Of a stretch of DNA of 64,000 nt, positions 7,908-16,900 are shown in pieces. The notes beneath the pieces were generated by a model. The model was not told the origin of the DNA, searched no databases, and saw only the letters and a program-made list of their open reading frames with translations. The DNA comes from Bog-473 sp963777485 (lineage in GTDB: Bacteria > Actinomycetota > Acidimicrobiia > Acidimicrobiales > RAAP-2), in contig CAVZQP010000003.1 in assembly GCA_963777485.1 (NCBI GenBank), forward strand, positions 1 to 64,000, in the 5' to 3' direction. Each line of letters begins with the position of its first letter. Within the stretch, counting starts at the first letter, position 1. Both the position numbers and the translations under genes were made by a program.

Positions 7908-9682
7908 GTGTGGTTCCCTGCTTTCGTTGCATTGCGTGCCGAGGTGTTACCCCGCGCCGTGGCCGGCACTGGGCTGCCGTGTCCTGTCGAAGGTGTGACG
8001 CGACGGACGACGACGGCTGCTGGCCCGCTGCCGAAGGAGGCCACGGGGTGCGAGTGCGCCACTGCCTGCGCGACTTGCGGAAGCGCCTGACTCCCCGATC
8101 CAACGAGTGCGGCGCGCATTGACAGCGTCACGATCACGAACTGGAAGTCTCGCCAGCCTCCGCCGATGGTGCGCCGCACGGACGGATCGAGGTTGTTGAC
8201 CGCACCCAGCTTGTAGAACCAGACGACCCCATACGGCTTGTCGAAGCCGTGGTCGACGAGGTCGACCCAGACGGTGTCGTCGACGAGCAACCGGTCGGTG
8301 TGGGGCACGTGGTGCTCCACCCAAGACTCCGCTTGGGCCGTCGGCGTCACTTCGTCTGTCGTCATCTCGGTGTGCAAGCCGGAGGCCCACACGGGCGCGA
8401 CCGAGACCAGGAGCGCACCCGCGGCGCCCAGCAGCACGCCCCCCTTGACCGCGGCCCACGCGCGTCGCCCGGCCTCCCACCGCACCAGGCCCTGCAACGT
8501 CGAACCGGTGCCGGCCAAGAGGAGGGCCGAGAAGGGCAGGATCCCGATGACGAATGGAACCGGGAGGTAACCGCCGCGCAGGACGTCGAGGAGAGCGATC
8601 AGCTCTGCCACCGCCAGCGGCCGGAGTCGGCGGACGTAGAGCCCGAGCGGGAGGCACACCACTCCCGCCAGCGGTAACCACGGATCGATATGCAGCCACC
8701 CGGCAACGAGTGAATGCGCCTGGCTCGAGGGGTTGAAGGGATTGCCGGTGCCCTGACGGCCGTTGAGCTGAAAGGCGATCGCGCTGGCAAGGCTGACGTG
8801 ACCGCGTCCCGGGACCAACTCGTTCTTCAGCAGTGCGAGCAGCGGGTAGATGGCGACCAGCATCCCGAACACGGACAAGGCGGCCGTGACGCAAAAGGCG
8901 CGGGTCGTGCGATGCGCCCGTTGCCACACTTGGTACACGAGCGCCGGCAGGAACAACAGCATCGTCTCCTTGCTGAGCACCGCCACCGCGAAGCAGGCGC
9001 CGCTCGCGCCGAAGGTCCACAGGCGACGGCGCGGCGTAAGCGCCAAGGCGAACGCGGCCAGCAGCCAGGGCATGGCCAGATTGTCGAGATACACCATGCG
9101 CTGGTAGTTGACCGCGAGCGGGCTCAGCGCGAATGCGAGGACGGCGACCGAGGCCCAGACACGGGACAGGCGGAGACGGCGGGCGATCAGGTAGAGCAGC
9201 GCCGCATCGGCCAGCGCATAGAGCAGCATGATGCGGCGTCCGGCGACGATGGCGAGGGTGGAACCGGAGAAGGCGTGAGTTATGAAGGTCCACCCCGCAA
9301 GCTGGATCCAGCCGACGGGAGGGTGGTCGTACCAATAGGTGTACGGCGTAAGCGCGTGTCGGACCTGAACGGACCACGCCTGGGCCATGTAGGTCCCCTC
9401 GTCGTCGACGGGCCCCGGCATGCCCGCCATGCCGATCCCGTGCACGATGCCGACTACAACGAGCAGGCTGGAGAGCACGATCAGGCTGACGCGGTGCCGG
9501 CGTACCCAAGCTTTGACGTATTGGACGGTGCGCTGAGCGAGCGGCGGCCGGGCCGAGGTCCGTCGGGATCGCCCGCCGAGCAGATCGTCGACGGAGGGGA
9601 CACGGCGCCTTGGCGCGTCGAGGGGGCGGGGTGGAAGCTCGAGCGGCCGGTCCAGCCGCGGGAGCTCGGGGGCCTGCGTCAC
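7904..9682 (-). CDS. GT-C family glycosyltransferase (ArnT/PMT-like, GT39-type)
   Basis: This 592-residue integral membrane protein has a proline- and arginine-rich cytosolic N-terminus (1-70) and about eleven hydrophobic segments. The first extracytoplasmic loop after the first helix holds the acidic pair in VDDEGTYMAQAW (about 98), the likely catalytic Asp/Glu of the fold. Then come YDHPPVGWIQLAGW and LSPLAVNYQRMVYLDNLAMPW, typical of mannosyl- and aminoarabinosyl-transferases that use lipid-phosphate sugars. A soluble C-terminal domain follows the last helix. It overlaps its neighbours by 4 nt on both sides, so it is translationally coupled. The donor and acceptor cannot be read from sequence. 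Confidence 0.83.
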   Translation of the reverse strand: MTQAPELPRLDRPLELPPRPLDAPRRRVPSVDDLLGGRSRRTSARPPLAQRTVQYVKAWVRRHRVSLIVLSSLLVVVGIVHGIGMAGMPGPVDDEGTYMAQAWSVQVRHALTPYTYWYDHPPVGWIQLAGWTFITHAFSGSTLAIVAGRRIMLLYALADAALLYLIARRLRLSRVWASVAVLAFALSPLAVNYQRMVYLDNLAMPWLLAAFALALTPRRRLWTFGASGACFAVAVLSKETMLLFLPALVYQVWQRAHRTTRAFCVTAALSVFGMLVAIYPLLALLKNELVPGRGHVSLASAIAFQLNGRQGTGNPFNPSSQAHSLVAGWLHIDPWLPLAGVVCLPLGLYVRRLRPLAVAELIALLDVLRGGYLPVPFVIGILPFSALLLAGTGSTLQGLVRWEAGRRAWAAVKGGVLLGAAGALLVSVAPVWASGLHTEMTTDEVTPTAQAESWVEHHVPHTDRLLVDDTVWVDLVDHGFDKPYGVVWFYKLGAVNNLDPSVRRTIGGGWRDFQFVIVTLSMRAALVGSGSQALPQVAQAVAHSHPVASFGSGPAAVVVRRVTPSTGHGSPVPATARGNTSARNATKAGNHT

Positions 9683-11034
9683 CTGCGCTCCGCCACCATG
9701 GTCAGGGCGGGCTCGAGCTCGCGCTCACGTGGGGCCGGCGGATCCACGGGTGCTGCCGGCCGCGTGGCCGCGGTCGCCGGTGCCGTTGCCGGACGGTGCG
9801 CACCGGTGTGCGCCGTCTTCTCCCAGCCGCGGCGGCCGAACATCTCACGCACGACCGCCCGCACCGCGGCGCTGGCGAGGAAGAGCTGGTACGGGAACAA
9901 ACCGAGCACGAGCCGGATGTAGTCATAGGCCCGCGGCTTCATGTAGAAGACGCGCCCGAACTCACGGAGGCCCACCAGCTCGAAGGCGAGTGCCACCAGC
10001 GTCGGGATCACCGGCAGGAAGGAAACGAGCGCCAGGGCGACCGGAATCTTCAGGGCGATCATGGAGTAGATCGACACCGGGATGACCAGGCCGGTGAAGG
10101 CCTGCAGGAACGGCATCGCCAGCGTGTAGCGCGCGAGCGCCCGCTGGCCCCGGGTCGGCAGCCGGCGCCACTCACCCTTGCGGAGCACCTGGAGAAATCC
10201 CTGGTTCCATCGCGTGCGCTGCTTGAGCAAACCGCGCAACGTTCCTGGAGTCTCCTCGCGCGTCGCAAGCATCGGTTCGTACGCGACGTCGACGCGGGCG
10301 CCGAGACTGGACAGACGCACCCCGAGCTCGCAGTCCTCGGCGAGGCATTTGGGATCCCACCCGCCGACGCCGAGCAGGAGATCGGTGCGGACGAACACGG
10401 TGTTGCCACCGAGGGGGATGAACCTTCGCTCCGCGTGCAGGTGCAGGCGCGAGCGAAACCAGAAGAAGTACTCGAGGCAGTTGCGCAGGGCGTACCAGCT
10501 CGACTGGAAATTGACGAGCTGGACGCCACCCTGCACGACATGGGCACCGCTGCGGTCGAACGCGCCCGCCACCTGCCGCAACAGCCGGGGGTGCACCTCG
10601 TCCTCGGCGTCGAACACGCCTACGACGTCGCCTCGGCAATCGGCGAGCGCCGTGTTGAGCGCACTCGGCTTGTTCTTCGGCAACGAATGGTCGACCACGA
10701 CCCGGATCCGTCCGCCATGTCGGCGTGCCGCGGCCTCCGCCACCTCCCTGGTGCCGGGGTCGTCGTGGCCGACGACGGCGAGGACCTCGAAGGCCGAGTA
10801 GTCCAGTTCTGCCAGCTGGTCCAACGTTGCTCCGAGCACGGCTTCCTCGTGCCGTGCGGGGACGATGAGCGAGAAGCTCAGCGGTGATTCAGCGCGGCCG
10901 ACCACGCCCTGGCCGAAGCCGAGCGAACGGAACACTTCGGGGGTGCGCCAGGCGTGGAGCATCCACCACAGCGTCGCCATTGCGACACCGAAGAGACAGA
11001 CTGAGATGACGAGGATGGCAACGGCGACGATCAT
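9679..11034 (-). CDS. cellulose-synthase-like processive glycosyltransferase (GT2)
   Basis: The 451-residue membrane GT2 has one N-terminal helix, a catalytic domain (52-285) and a helix bundle at 305-400. Visible motifs are VVGHDDPG (D91/D92), FDAEDEVHP (D142-x-x-D145), LAEDCELG (E233-D234) and KQRTRWNQG (Q272-x-x-R275-W276). The Q(Q)xxRW set marks processive synthases such as cellulose, chitin and hyaluronan synthase. There is no PilZ domain, so direct cyclic-di-GMP control is not apparent. It starts 3 nt after the pseudokinase stop. With GH8 and DivIVA genes downstream it resembles the Streptomyces tip synthase CslA in context. Confidence 0.85.
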   Translation of the reverse strand: MIVAVAILVISVCLFGVAMATLWWMLHAWRTPEVFRSLGFGQGVVGRAESPLSFSLIVPARHEEAVLGATLDQLAELDYSAFEVLAVVGHDDPGTREVAEAAARRHGGRIRVVVDHSLPKNKPSALNTALADCRGDVVGVFDAEDEVHPRLLRQVAGAFDRSGAHVVQGGVQLVNFQSSWYALRNCLEYFFWFRSRLHLHAERRFIPLGGNTVFVRTDLLLGVGGWDPKCLAEDCELGVRLSSLGARVDVAYEPMLATREETPGTLRGLLKQRTRWNQGFLQVLRKGEWRRLPTRGQRALARYTLAMPFLQAFTGLVIPVSIYSMIALKIPVALALVSFLPVIPTLVALAFELVGLREFGRVFYMKPRAYDYIRLVLGLFPYQLFLASAAVRAVVREMFGRRGWEKTAHTGAHRPATAPATAATRPAAPVDPPAPRERELEPALTMVAERR

Positions 11035-11037
11035 CGA

Positions 11038-12405
11038 TCAGTGCCCCAGAACCTGTCCTGGCCCACCCCCCGGCCCTCCACCCGACAACGAGTCACTCCC
11101 GCGGCTCGGCCCGGCTTGCACGGCGTTGTAAGTCGTCGATGTCGTCGTGCTCGGGGGTGCCGACGTTGTCGTGGTCGGTGCTGTGGTGGTCGTAGCCGGC
11201 GGTGCCGTCGTGGTGGTGCTTGGGCTGCTCGATGTCGTCGTGCTGGGGGGTGACGTCGTCGTCGTCGTCGACGACGAAGGCGGGCCGGCCGCGGTTGCGC
11301 TCGTCGACCGCGTCGCCGTCGAGATAGTTGCCGGTGCACCGGACGCTCGTCCGGGCGCCACCGCGACCGAATTATCGGCGAACCGGGCCGGGACCGCGGC
11401 AACAGGTAGGGCCGCGGTCGCCCCAGCTTGGGCGCCGTCCGGACCCGTGCAGCGAGGCAAGGCGGAGCGAACGGCACAGCCGGACGCGTGCGTCGCGGCC
11501 GGGCGGGGCGGGGCGTGCGGGCCGGCCCCGATCGATCCGGCGATCCCGAAGCCGGCAAACAGTGCGGCACCCGACGCCGCCAACACCAAGGCGGCGCGGC
11601 GGCCTTCTGGGGCCTCGGCGTTGGCAGCGGCCGAGGCGCTGTAGACGTTCGCCGGCGGATCGGAGACCGCGGTGGCCATCGGCCGGCCCGCCAGCACGGC
11701 GGCGCAGTCGTCGCGGAGCTCGGCTGCCACGGCGTAACCGCCACCCGCCGGCGGTGTGAGCGCGCGGTCGGCGATCGTCACTGCATTCGGTGCGCGCCCC
11801 GCCAATTCGCGTTCGATGTTCGCGACCTGCTCGCTGGAGAGCAACGGGGGGCCGGCCAGCGCCCCGAGCAGGACCGCACCGAGGGCGCGCACATCGTCCC
11901 TCGTCGAAACATCGCGAGGCTCGTCCGGGTCGGTGGCGAAGCCGCCCGGACCGCTCCAGTTGTGTGGGCGGGGTGCCAGCGGCCACGGCGACAGCGCCGG
12001 GTCGCCCGAGCCAGCCAGGACCACGGAACCGGGGTGAAGGTCTCCGTGGACGATCCCACGTTCGTGCAGGGCCTCGAGCGCGTCGCCGAGCGCACGTCCG
12101 GCGAGGAGCACGTCTTCCTCTTCGCGGGGAACCTGCTCGTCCGAGAGGGTGGCTGCTGGTACGCCGAAGACGACGAAGTCGTCAGCCGTCGCACCGATGT
12201 CGTACAGGCCCACCAGATGAGAGGACGACCGATCCAGCACGGCACCGGCCAACGCGGCGAACCGCTCGTCACATCCCGGTTCGGGCGTGACAACCAGCAC
12301 CCGTTCGTCCAGCCAGGTGTCACGCGCGTCCCAGGTCGTCGACTCGGGCGTACACGTCACCACCGACCCGAGGCGGTATCGGGATCCGATGACGTCTGTG
12401 CTCAT
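11038..12405 (-). CDS. Ser/Thr kinase-like (pseudokinase) membrane protein with Thr-rich tail
   Basis: From ATG 12405, preceded by GAGGA, the 455-residue protein has a kinase-like domain (about 5-230). IVHGDLHPGSVVLAG at 118-132 matches the catalytic loop IVHRDLKPENILL with the Asp kept. The glycine loop, the VAIK lysine (RVLVVTPE here), the loop Asn (Ser here) and a DFG triplet are not recognisable, so catalysis is unlikely. A membrane helix (AALVLAASGAALFAGFG, about 275-292) precedes an extracellular region. That region ends in about 60 residues of Thr/Ser/Pro, likely a glycosylated stalk. As the first gene of the polysaccharide operon it may regulate the synthase. Confidence 0.72.
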   Translation of the reverse strand: MSTDVIGSRYRLGSVVTCTPESTTWDARDTWLDERVLVVTPEPGCDERFAALAGAVLDRSSSHLVGLYDIGATADDFVVFGVPAATLSDEQVPREEEDVLLAGRALGDALEALHERGIVHGDLHPGSVVLAGSGDPALSPWPLAPRPHNWSGPGGFATDPDEPRDVSTRDDVRALGAVLLGALAGPPLLSSEQVANIERELAGRAPNAVTIADRALTPPAGGGYAVAAELRDDCAAVLAGRPMATAVSDPPANVYSASAAANAEAPEGRRAALVLAASGAALFAGFGIAGSIGAGPHAPPRPAATHASGCAVRSALPRCTGPDGAQAGATAALPVAAVPARFADNSVAVAPGRASGAPATISTATRSTSATAAGPPSSSTTTTTSPPSTTTSSSPSTTTTAPPATTTTAPTTTTSAPPSTTTSTTYNAVQAGPSRGSDSLSGGGPGGGPGQVLGH

Positions 12406-12683
12406 GTGGGGGGTCCTCACTGATCGATCGATGGGTGCGGGTTCCAAACGGGCGTGGCGATGTCGAACGGCAGCACGCGCGCGACGGATCGTCCTGGGCA
12501 AGATGGATTTCGAACGTGGGTCTCGGACGTCCGAGGCGCAGGGACGCATTGTCATCCGTCTTCGCGGCTGGGGTCCCTATACCCGTACCGCCGCGCACTA
12601 TGCGGCGACGTGCCGCATTTAACGAACGCGCAACGCGCGCACAATCAGCCGTCTCAATACGTAGAGTTCAACGCGAGTTGAAG

Positions 12684-13826
12684 TCAGAGCGTCGCGTACA
12701 CAGCATCGATCAGTGCGCGATTGCGCGTGCTTTGCCAACGGGGGATGACCTGGTTCATGACATAGCCGAACGCGACCCGCGCGTCAGGATCGGCGAAGCC
12801 GACCGCACCTCCGGTTCCGAAGTGACCAAAGCTGTTCCGGTTAGGTCCGAATGGCCGGCGCGGCGTGGTCGGCTTGAAGCCGAGGCCGAACGTGACCTCC
12901 TCATGGAGGATCGGGCAAAAACCCTCCGATTGCGGCGTGACCGCCTCTGACAACAGTTCACTCGACAGCAGCAGGCCGGGCTGGAGCAGTGCGTCGTACA
13001 CGAGCGCCACACCGCGTGCGGTCCCGTGACCGTTGGTCGACGGCACTTCGGCGGCGCGCCATTCGGGCGTGTTCGCTACACCCATCGACGAATACCCGGG
13101 CGGATTGAAGTAGCTCAGCATCTCCATCTGCTGATCGCCCTCGAGCCCGGAGAGATCGGGCAACGTCCCGCTGTCGTCGCCGCCGCGAGTAACGAAGAGG
13201 ACGGTGGCGCAGCGTTGCTGCTCCCCCGCCGGGACGCCGACATGCACGTCGGCACCGAGCGGTCCGGTCACGGCGGTCAGACGCTGGCGTACGGAGTCGC
13301 CGCTCACCCGGCGGATCACCTCACCGACGAGGTGCCCGTACGTGTTGGTGTGGTAGGCGTGCCGCGTCCCGGGCTCCCACCACGGCTCGGTGGCCGCCAA
13401 CGCGTTGGTCATGCGGTCCCATTGCCAGAGATCGTCGTTCACGAGCGGTTCGCGGATCGCAGGTACGGCGGCTCGGTGACACAGCGCGTGGCGCAGTGTC
13501 GCGGCCTCCTTCCCGGCGGCCGCGAACTCCGGCCAGACGCGGACGATCGGGTCGTCGAGTCCGATGAGCCCGCCGTCGACGAGCTGGAGTGCGCAGAGCG
13601 CGAGGAACGCCTTGCCCACCGAGTAGAAGTCGACGAGCGTGTCCAGCCCGAAAGGCGTCTGCGTGTCGACATCGGCCCATCCGCCCGCCAGATCGACCAC
13701 GGGCGCACCATCGACGATCACGCAGACCGCCGCACCCACCTCGTCGCGCTCCGCGAAATTGCGGGTGAACTCCTCTTTGACCAGGGTGAATCTGGGGTCA
13801 CAAGTCCCGACGACCGGCACGTACAC
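12684..13826 (-). CDS. serine hydrolase of the beta-lactamase/EstB family
   Basis: The protein has the class C/EstB architecture. The nucleophile motif SxxK is in DFYSVGKAFLAL, the tyrosine motif is in RHAYHTNTYGHLVGEV, and HFGTGGAVGFADPDARV stands in place of KTG. Members are esterases, lactonases or peptidases; resistance is not implied. There is no signal peptide. I set the start at GTG 13826 because conserved similarity begins about ten residues later (FTLVKEEFTRNFAERDEVGAA). The frame extends to a GTG at 13916, but that extension is arginine-rich and unlike the family. It lies on the same strand as the Liv fusion, with no evidence of co-function. Confidence 0.8.
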   Translation of the reverse strand: MYVPVVGTCDPRFTLVKEEFTRNFAERDEVGAAVCVIVDGAPVVDLAGGWADVDTQTPFGLDTLVDFYSVGKAFLALCALQLVDGGLIGLDDPIVRVWPEFAAAGKEAATLRHALCHRAAVPAIREPLVNDDLWQWDRMTNALAATEPWWEPGTRHAYHTNTYGHLVGEVIRRVSGDSVRQRLTAVTGPLGADVHVGVPAGEQQRCATVLFVTRGGDDSGTLPDLSGLEGDQQMEMLSYFNPPGYSSMGVANTPEWRAAEVPSTNGHGTARGVALVYDALLQPGLLLSSELLSEAVTPQSEGFCPILHEEVTFGLGFKPTTPRRPFGPNRNSFGHFGTGGAVGFADPDARVAFGYVMNQVIPRWQSTRNRALIDAVYATL

Positions 13827-13964
13827 AGCCCGACTCTGGCGTACCGCTGGACGACGGGACAAGCCCGGCCAGGAACGGCCGGCTCTCGACGCGGCCCTCC
13901 CCTCGTACAGGACCACTGAACCTGAGGACGTCTAGACGACGAGAGGTAGCCCGGCGGGCTCTTC

Positions 13965-16900
13965 TCAGACCTTGACGCCCGACCGCTGGATCGTGGACTC
14001 GTCCGTGCCGAGGTACGACTCGATCACCGCCGGGTGCTCGAGCACCTCGGCCGGCGTTCCCTCGGCAATGACCTCGCCGAGCTCCAGGGCGATCATCCGG
14101 TCGCAGATCGCGGTGAGCAACGGCATGTCGTGTTCCACCACCAGTATCGAGCAGCCCGTGTGCTGCTGCACCCTGATCAGCAATGGCCCCATGGCTTCCG
14201 TCTCGCGCTGCGCCACACCGCCCGACGGCTCGTCGAGGAGCAGGACCCCCGGCTCCTGGCCCAGCACGCAGGCGAGCTCGACGATGCGCCGGGTGCCCGT
14301 GGAGAGCTCGCCCACCAGCTTCTCGGCGAACGCGCCCAGCCCCATCAGCTCGATCAGCTCCTCGGCCTTCGACGACGCGTCCGCCTCGGAGTCGAGCGAG
14401 GCCGGGAGGCGTAGGCCCGCCGCGATCATGTCGCGGGACTGCAGGTGCCGCTCGAGCGCCACCTCGATCGTCTCGACGACCGTGAGCGACGGGTAGAGCC
14501 GGGCCTCTTGGAACGTGCGACCGATGCCGGCTGCAGCGCGCACGTAGCCGGGCCAGGAGTCGATGTCCACGCCGCCGAGGCGGATGCGTCCGCCGTCGAG
14601 CGACAGGAAGCCCGACACGCAGTCGAAGAACGTCGTCTTACCCGCGCCGTTGTGGCCGATGAGCCCGAGGATCTCGCCGTCGCGCAACGTGAGGCTGATG
14701 TCCTGGATCGCCGCGATGCCGCCGAAGCTCTTGCGCACGCCGTTGCACTCCAGGATCGCGGGCGCCTCTGCCGAGGGCGGGATGCGCTTGTGCGGGTCAG
14801 CGACCAACAAGGCCGAGGACGCACTCGTGTGCTCGTGATGGTCGGTCGGCCCCGCGTCGGGTGTCACGACAGTCCCTTCGACCGAGCCGGCGCCGGCGAT
14901 GAACACCGAGCGCAGGATGTCGGGACGCTCGAGGAGGTCGACCGTGCGCCCGCTGAAGCGCACCTCGCCCTTCTCGAGGAAGATGGCGCGCTCGGCCAGC
15001 TCCAACGCGACGTTCACCGACTGCTCCACCACGACGATCGTGACCCCCGACTCGTGCAGCCCCTTCACCACCTGGAGCAGCTGGCTCACGATGGTCGGTG
15101 CCAGCCCCAGCGAGAGCTCGTCGATCATGAGGACCTTCGGCGTGACCATCAGCGCCATGGACAAGGACAGCATCTGCTGCTCGCCGCCCGAGAGATTGCC
15201 CGCCTGCTGGTGGGCGCGTTGGCGCAGTATCGGGAAGAGGTCCAGGACGCGCTCCTTGGCCTCCGCGACGGCGCGGTGGTCCTTGCGCACCATCCAGGTG
15301 CCGAGCCGCAGGTTCTCCTCGACGCTCAGCGTGGGGAAGATGCCGCGGCCGCCCGGCATGAGCGAGAGGCCCTTGCGCGCGATCGACTCGGCCTGCTGCC
15401 CGTCGATCCCGGCGTCGCCCAGCCGCACCGAGCCGCCGCCGACCTTGACCAGGCCGCTGGCCCCCTTGAGCAGCGTGGACTTGCCGGCGCCGTTCGTACC
15501 CAACAGCGCCACGATCTCGCCCTCGTGCACCTCGAGGTCGACACCGAAGAGGATCTGCACCGGGCCGTAGGAAACCTCGACCTTGTCGCACGACAACGCC
15601 ACCGGCGTGTCCGGGACGCGGCCGTTCGAGCCGTTCGAGCCGTTCGAGCCGTTCGAGCCGTTCGTCGACCGTCCCACCCCGACACCCGCCCCGACCGCCG
15701 GCACCTGGTCCGTGTCCTCGTCGGCCGTCGCCGGCGCGGGCACAAAACCTTCCTGCAATGCAGCGACCCTGTCCCCATCGCCCTCTTCGTCGAGCGCGTG
15801 CTCCAAGAGGGACGTCTCCTCGGGCGCGTGGTCGACGAGCTCGACCCGCTTGTCGGCCACCAGGCTCGGTACCAGGATCTGCCGCCGATTGGCCACCATC
15901 TTGAGGAGACGATCGCGGATCGACTGCACACCGGCCGCCAGCCCGCCCGGGAGGAACAGCAGGATCACCAGCAGGCCGAACCCGGTGAACACCAGCTGGT
16001 ACTGCGGCTTCCAGAAACTCAGGACCTCGATGAACGCGACGCCCATCAGCACCCCGCTGATCGATCCGAGCCCGCCGATGACCGCCATCGAGAACACCAC
16101 CAGGCCGTACGAGGGATCGAAGGTGTTGAAGCCGACTGCGCCGAGCAGCACCGCGTACAGCGCCCCGGCGATGCCCGCGACGGCACCGGCCAGCACGAAG
16201 CCCGACAGTTTGGTGCGCACCGGCGGCACCGACATCGCCGCCGCCGCTTTCTCGTTGTCCCGCGTCGCGAGCAGCACCCGGCCCGAGCGGGCGCGCCGCA
16301 GCCCCTGCACGAACAGGATTGTCAGGACGAGGAACGCGAGGCAGAGGAAGTACATGGCGGTGTTGGACGCCAGGTCGAAGCGCCCGAAGAGCACCGGCCG
16401 CGTGAATTGCTGCGGGATGATGTTGGGGAAGTACGTCGGGTTGAGGAAGAAGTTGTTGACCGCCACGCCCAGGGCCAGGGTGACCGCGGCCAGGTAGGCG
16501 CCCCGGATGCGCAGTGCGGGCACCCCGACGACCACCGCCAACAACGCACCGGCCGCGCCCGCGGCGGCTAGGCAGAAGAACAGGTCGATGTTGGCCTTCT
16601 CGATCATGTCGCCGGCCACGACGCCCCCGACGCCCGCGAAGGCGAACTGGCCCAGGCTCACGTTGCCCGACCACCCGGTGAGAACCACGAGAGAGATGGC
16701 GATCATCCCGTACACCAGCGCGCCCGTGTACTCCAGGGTGGTGCCCGGCCCGAACATGAACGGGACCATGACCACGAGGCCGACGGCGATCGCGAACGCA
16801 CCCCAACGGCCGGCCACGACTTCGGGCAGGCGGCGCAGGGCGTCGGGGATCGGCTTAAGGATGCCGGTCGCGGAGAACGTCTCTTCCGCGTCGTCGGCGC

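Noticed and set aside
11147..11644. Long plus-strand frame rich in Val and Gly opposite the pseudokinase tail.
   Set aside because: It is the complement of the Thr/Ser-rich repeat-like codons of the minus-strand gene and has no family features.
12406..12683. Possible gene between the pseudokinase and serine hydrolase genes.
   Set aside because: Only arginine-rich shadow frames are present. It is more likely a promoter region for the polysaccharide operon.
14445..16571. Plus-strand frame of 708 codons opposite the Liv fusion.
   Set aside because: It is an antisense shadow of high-GC coding sequence, dominated by Arg, His and Asp, while the minus-strand frame has complete ABC motifs.
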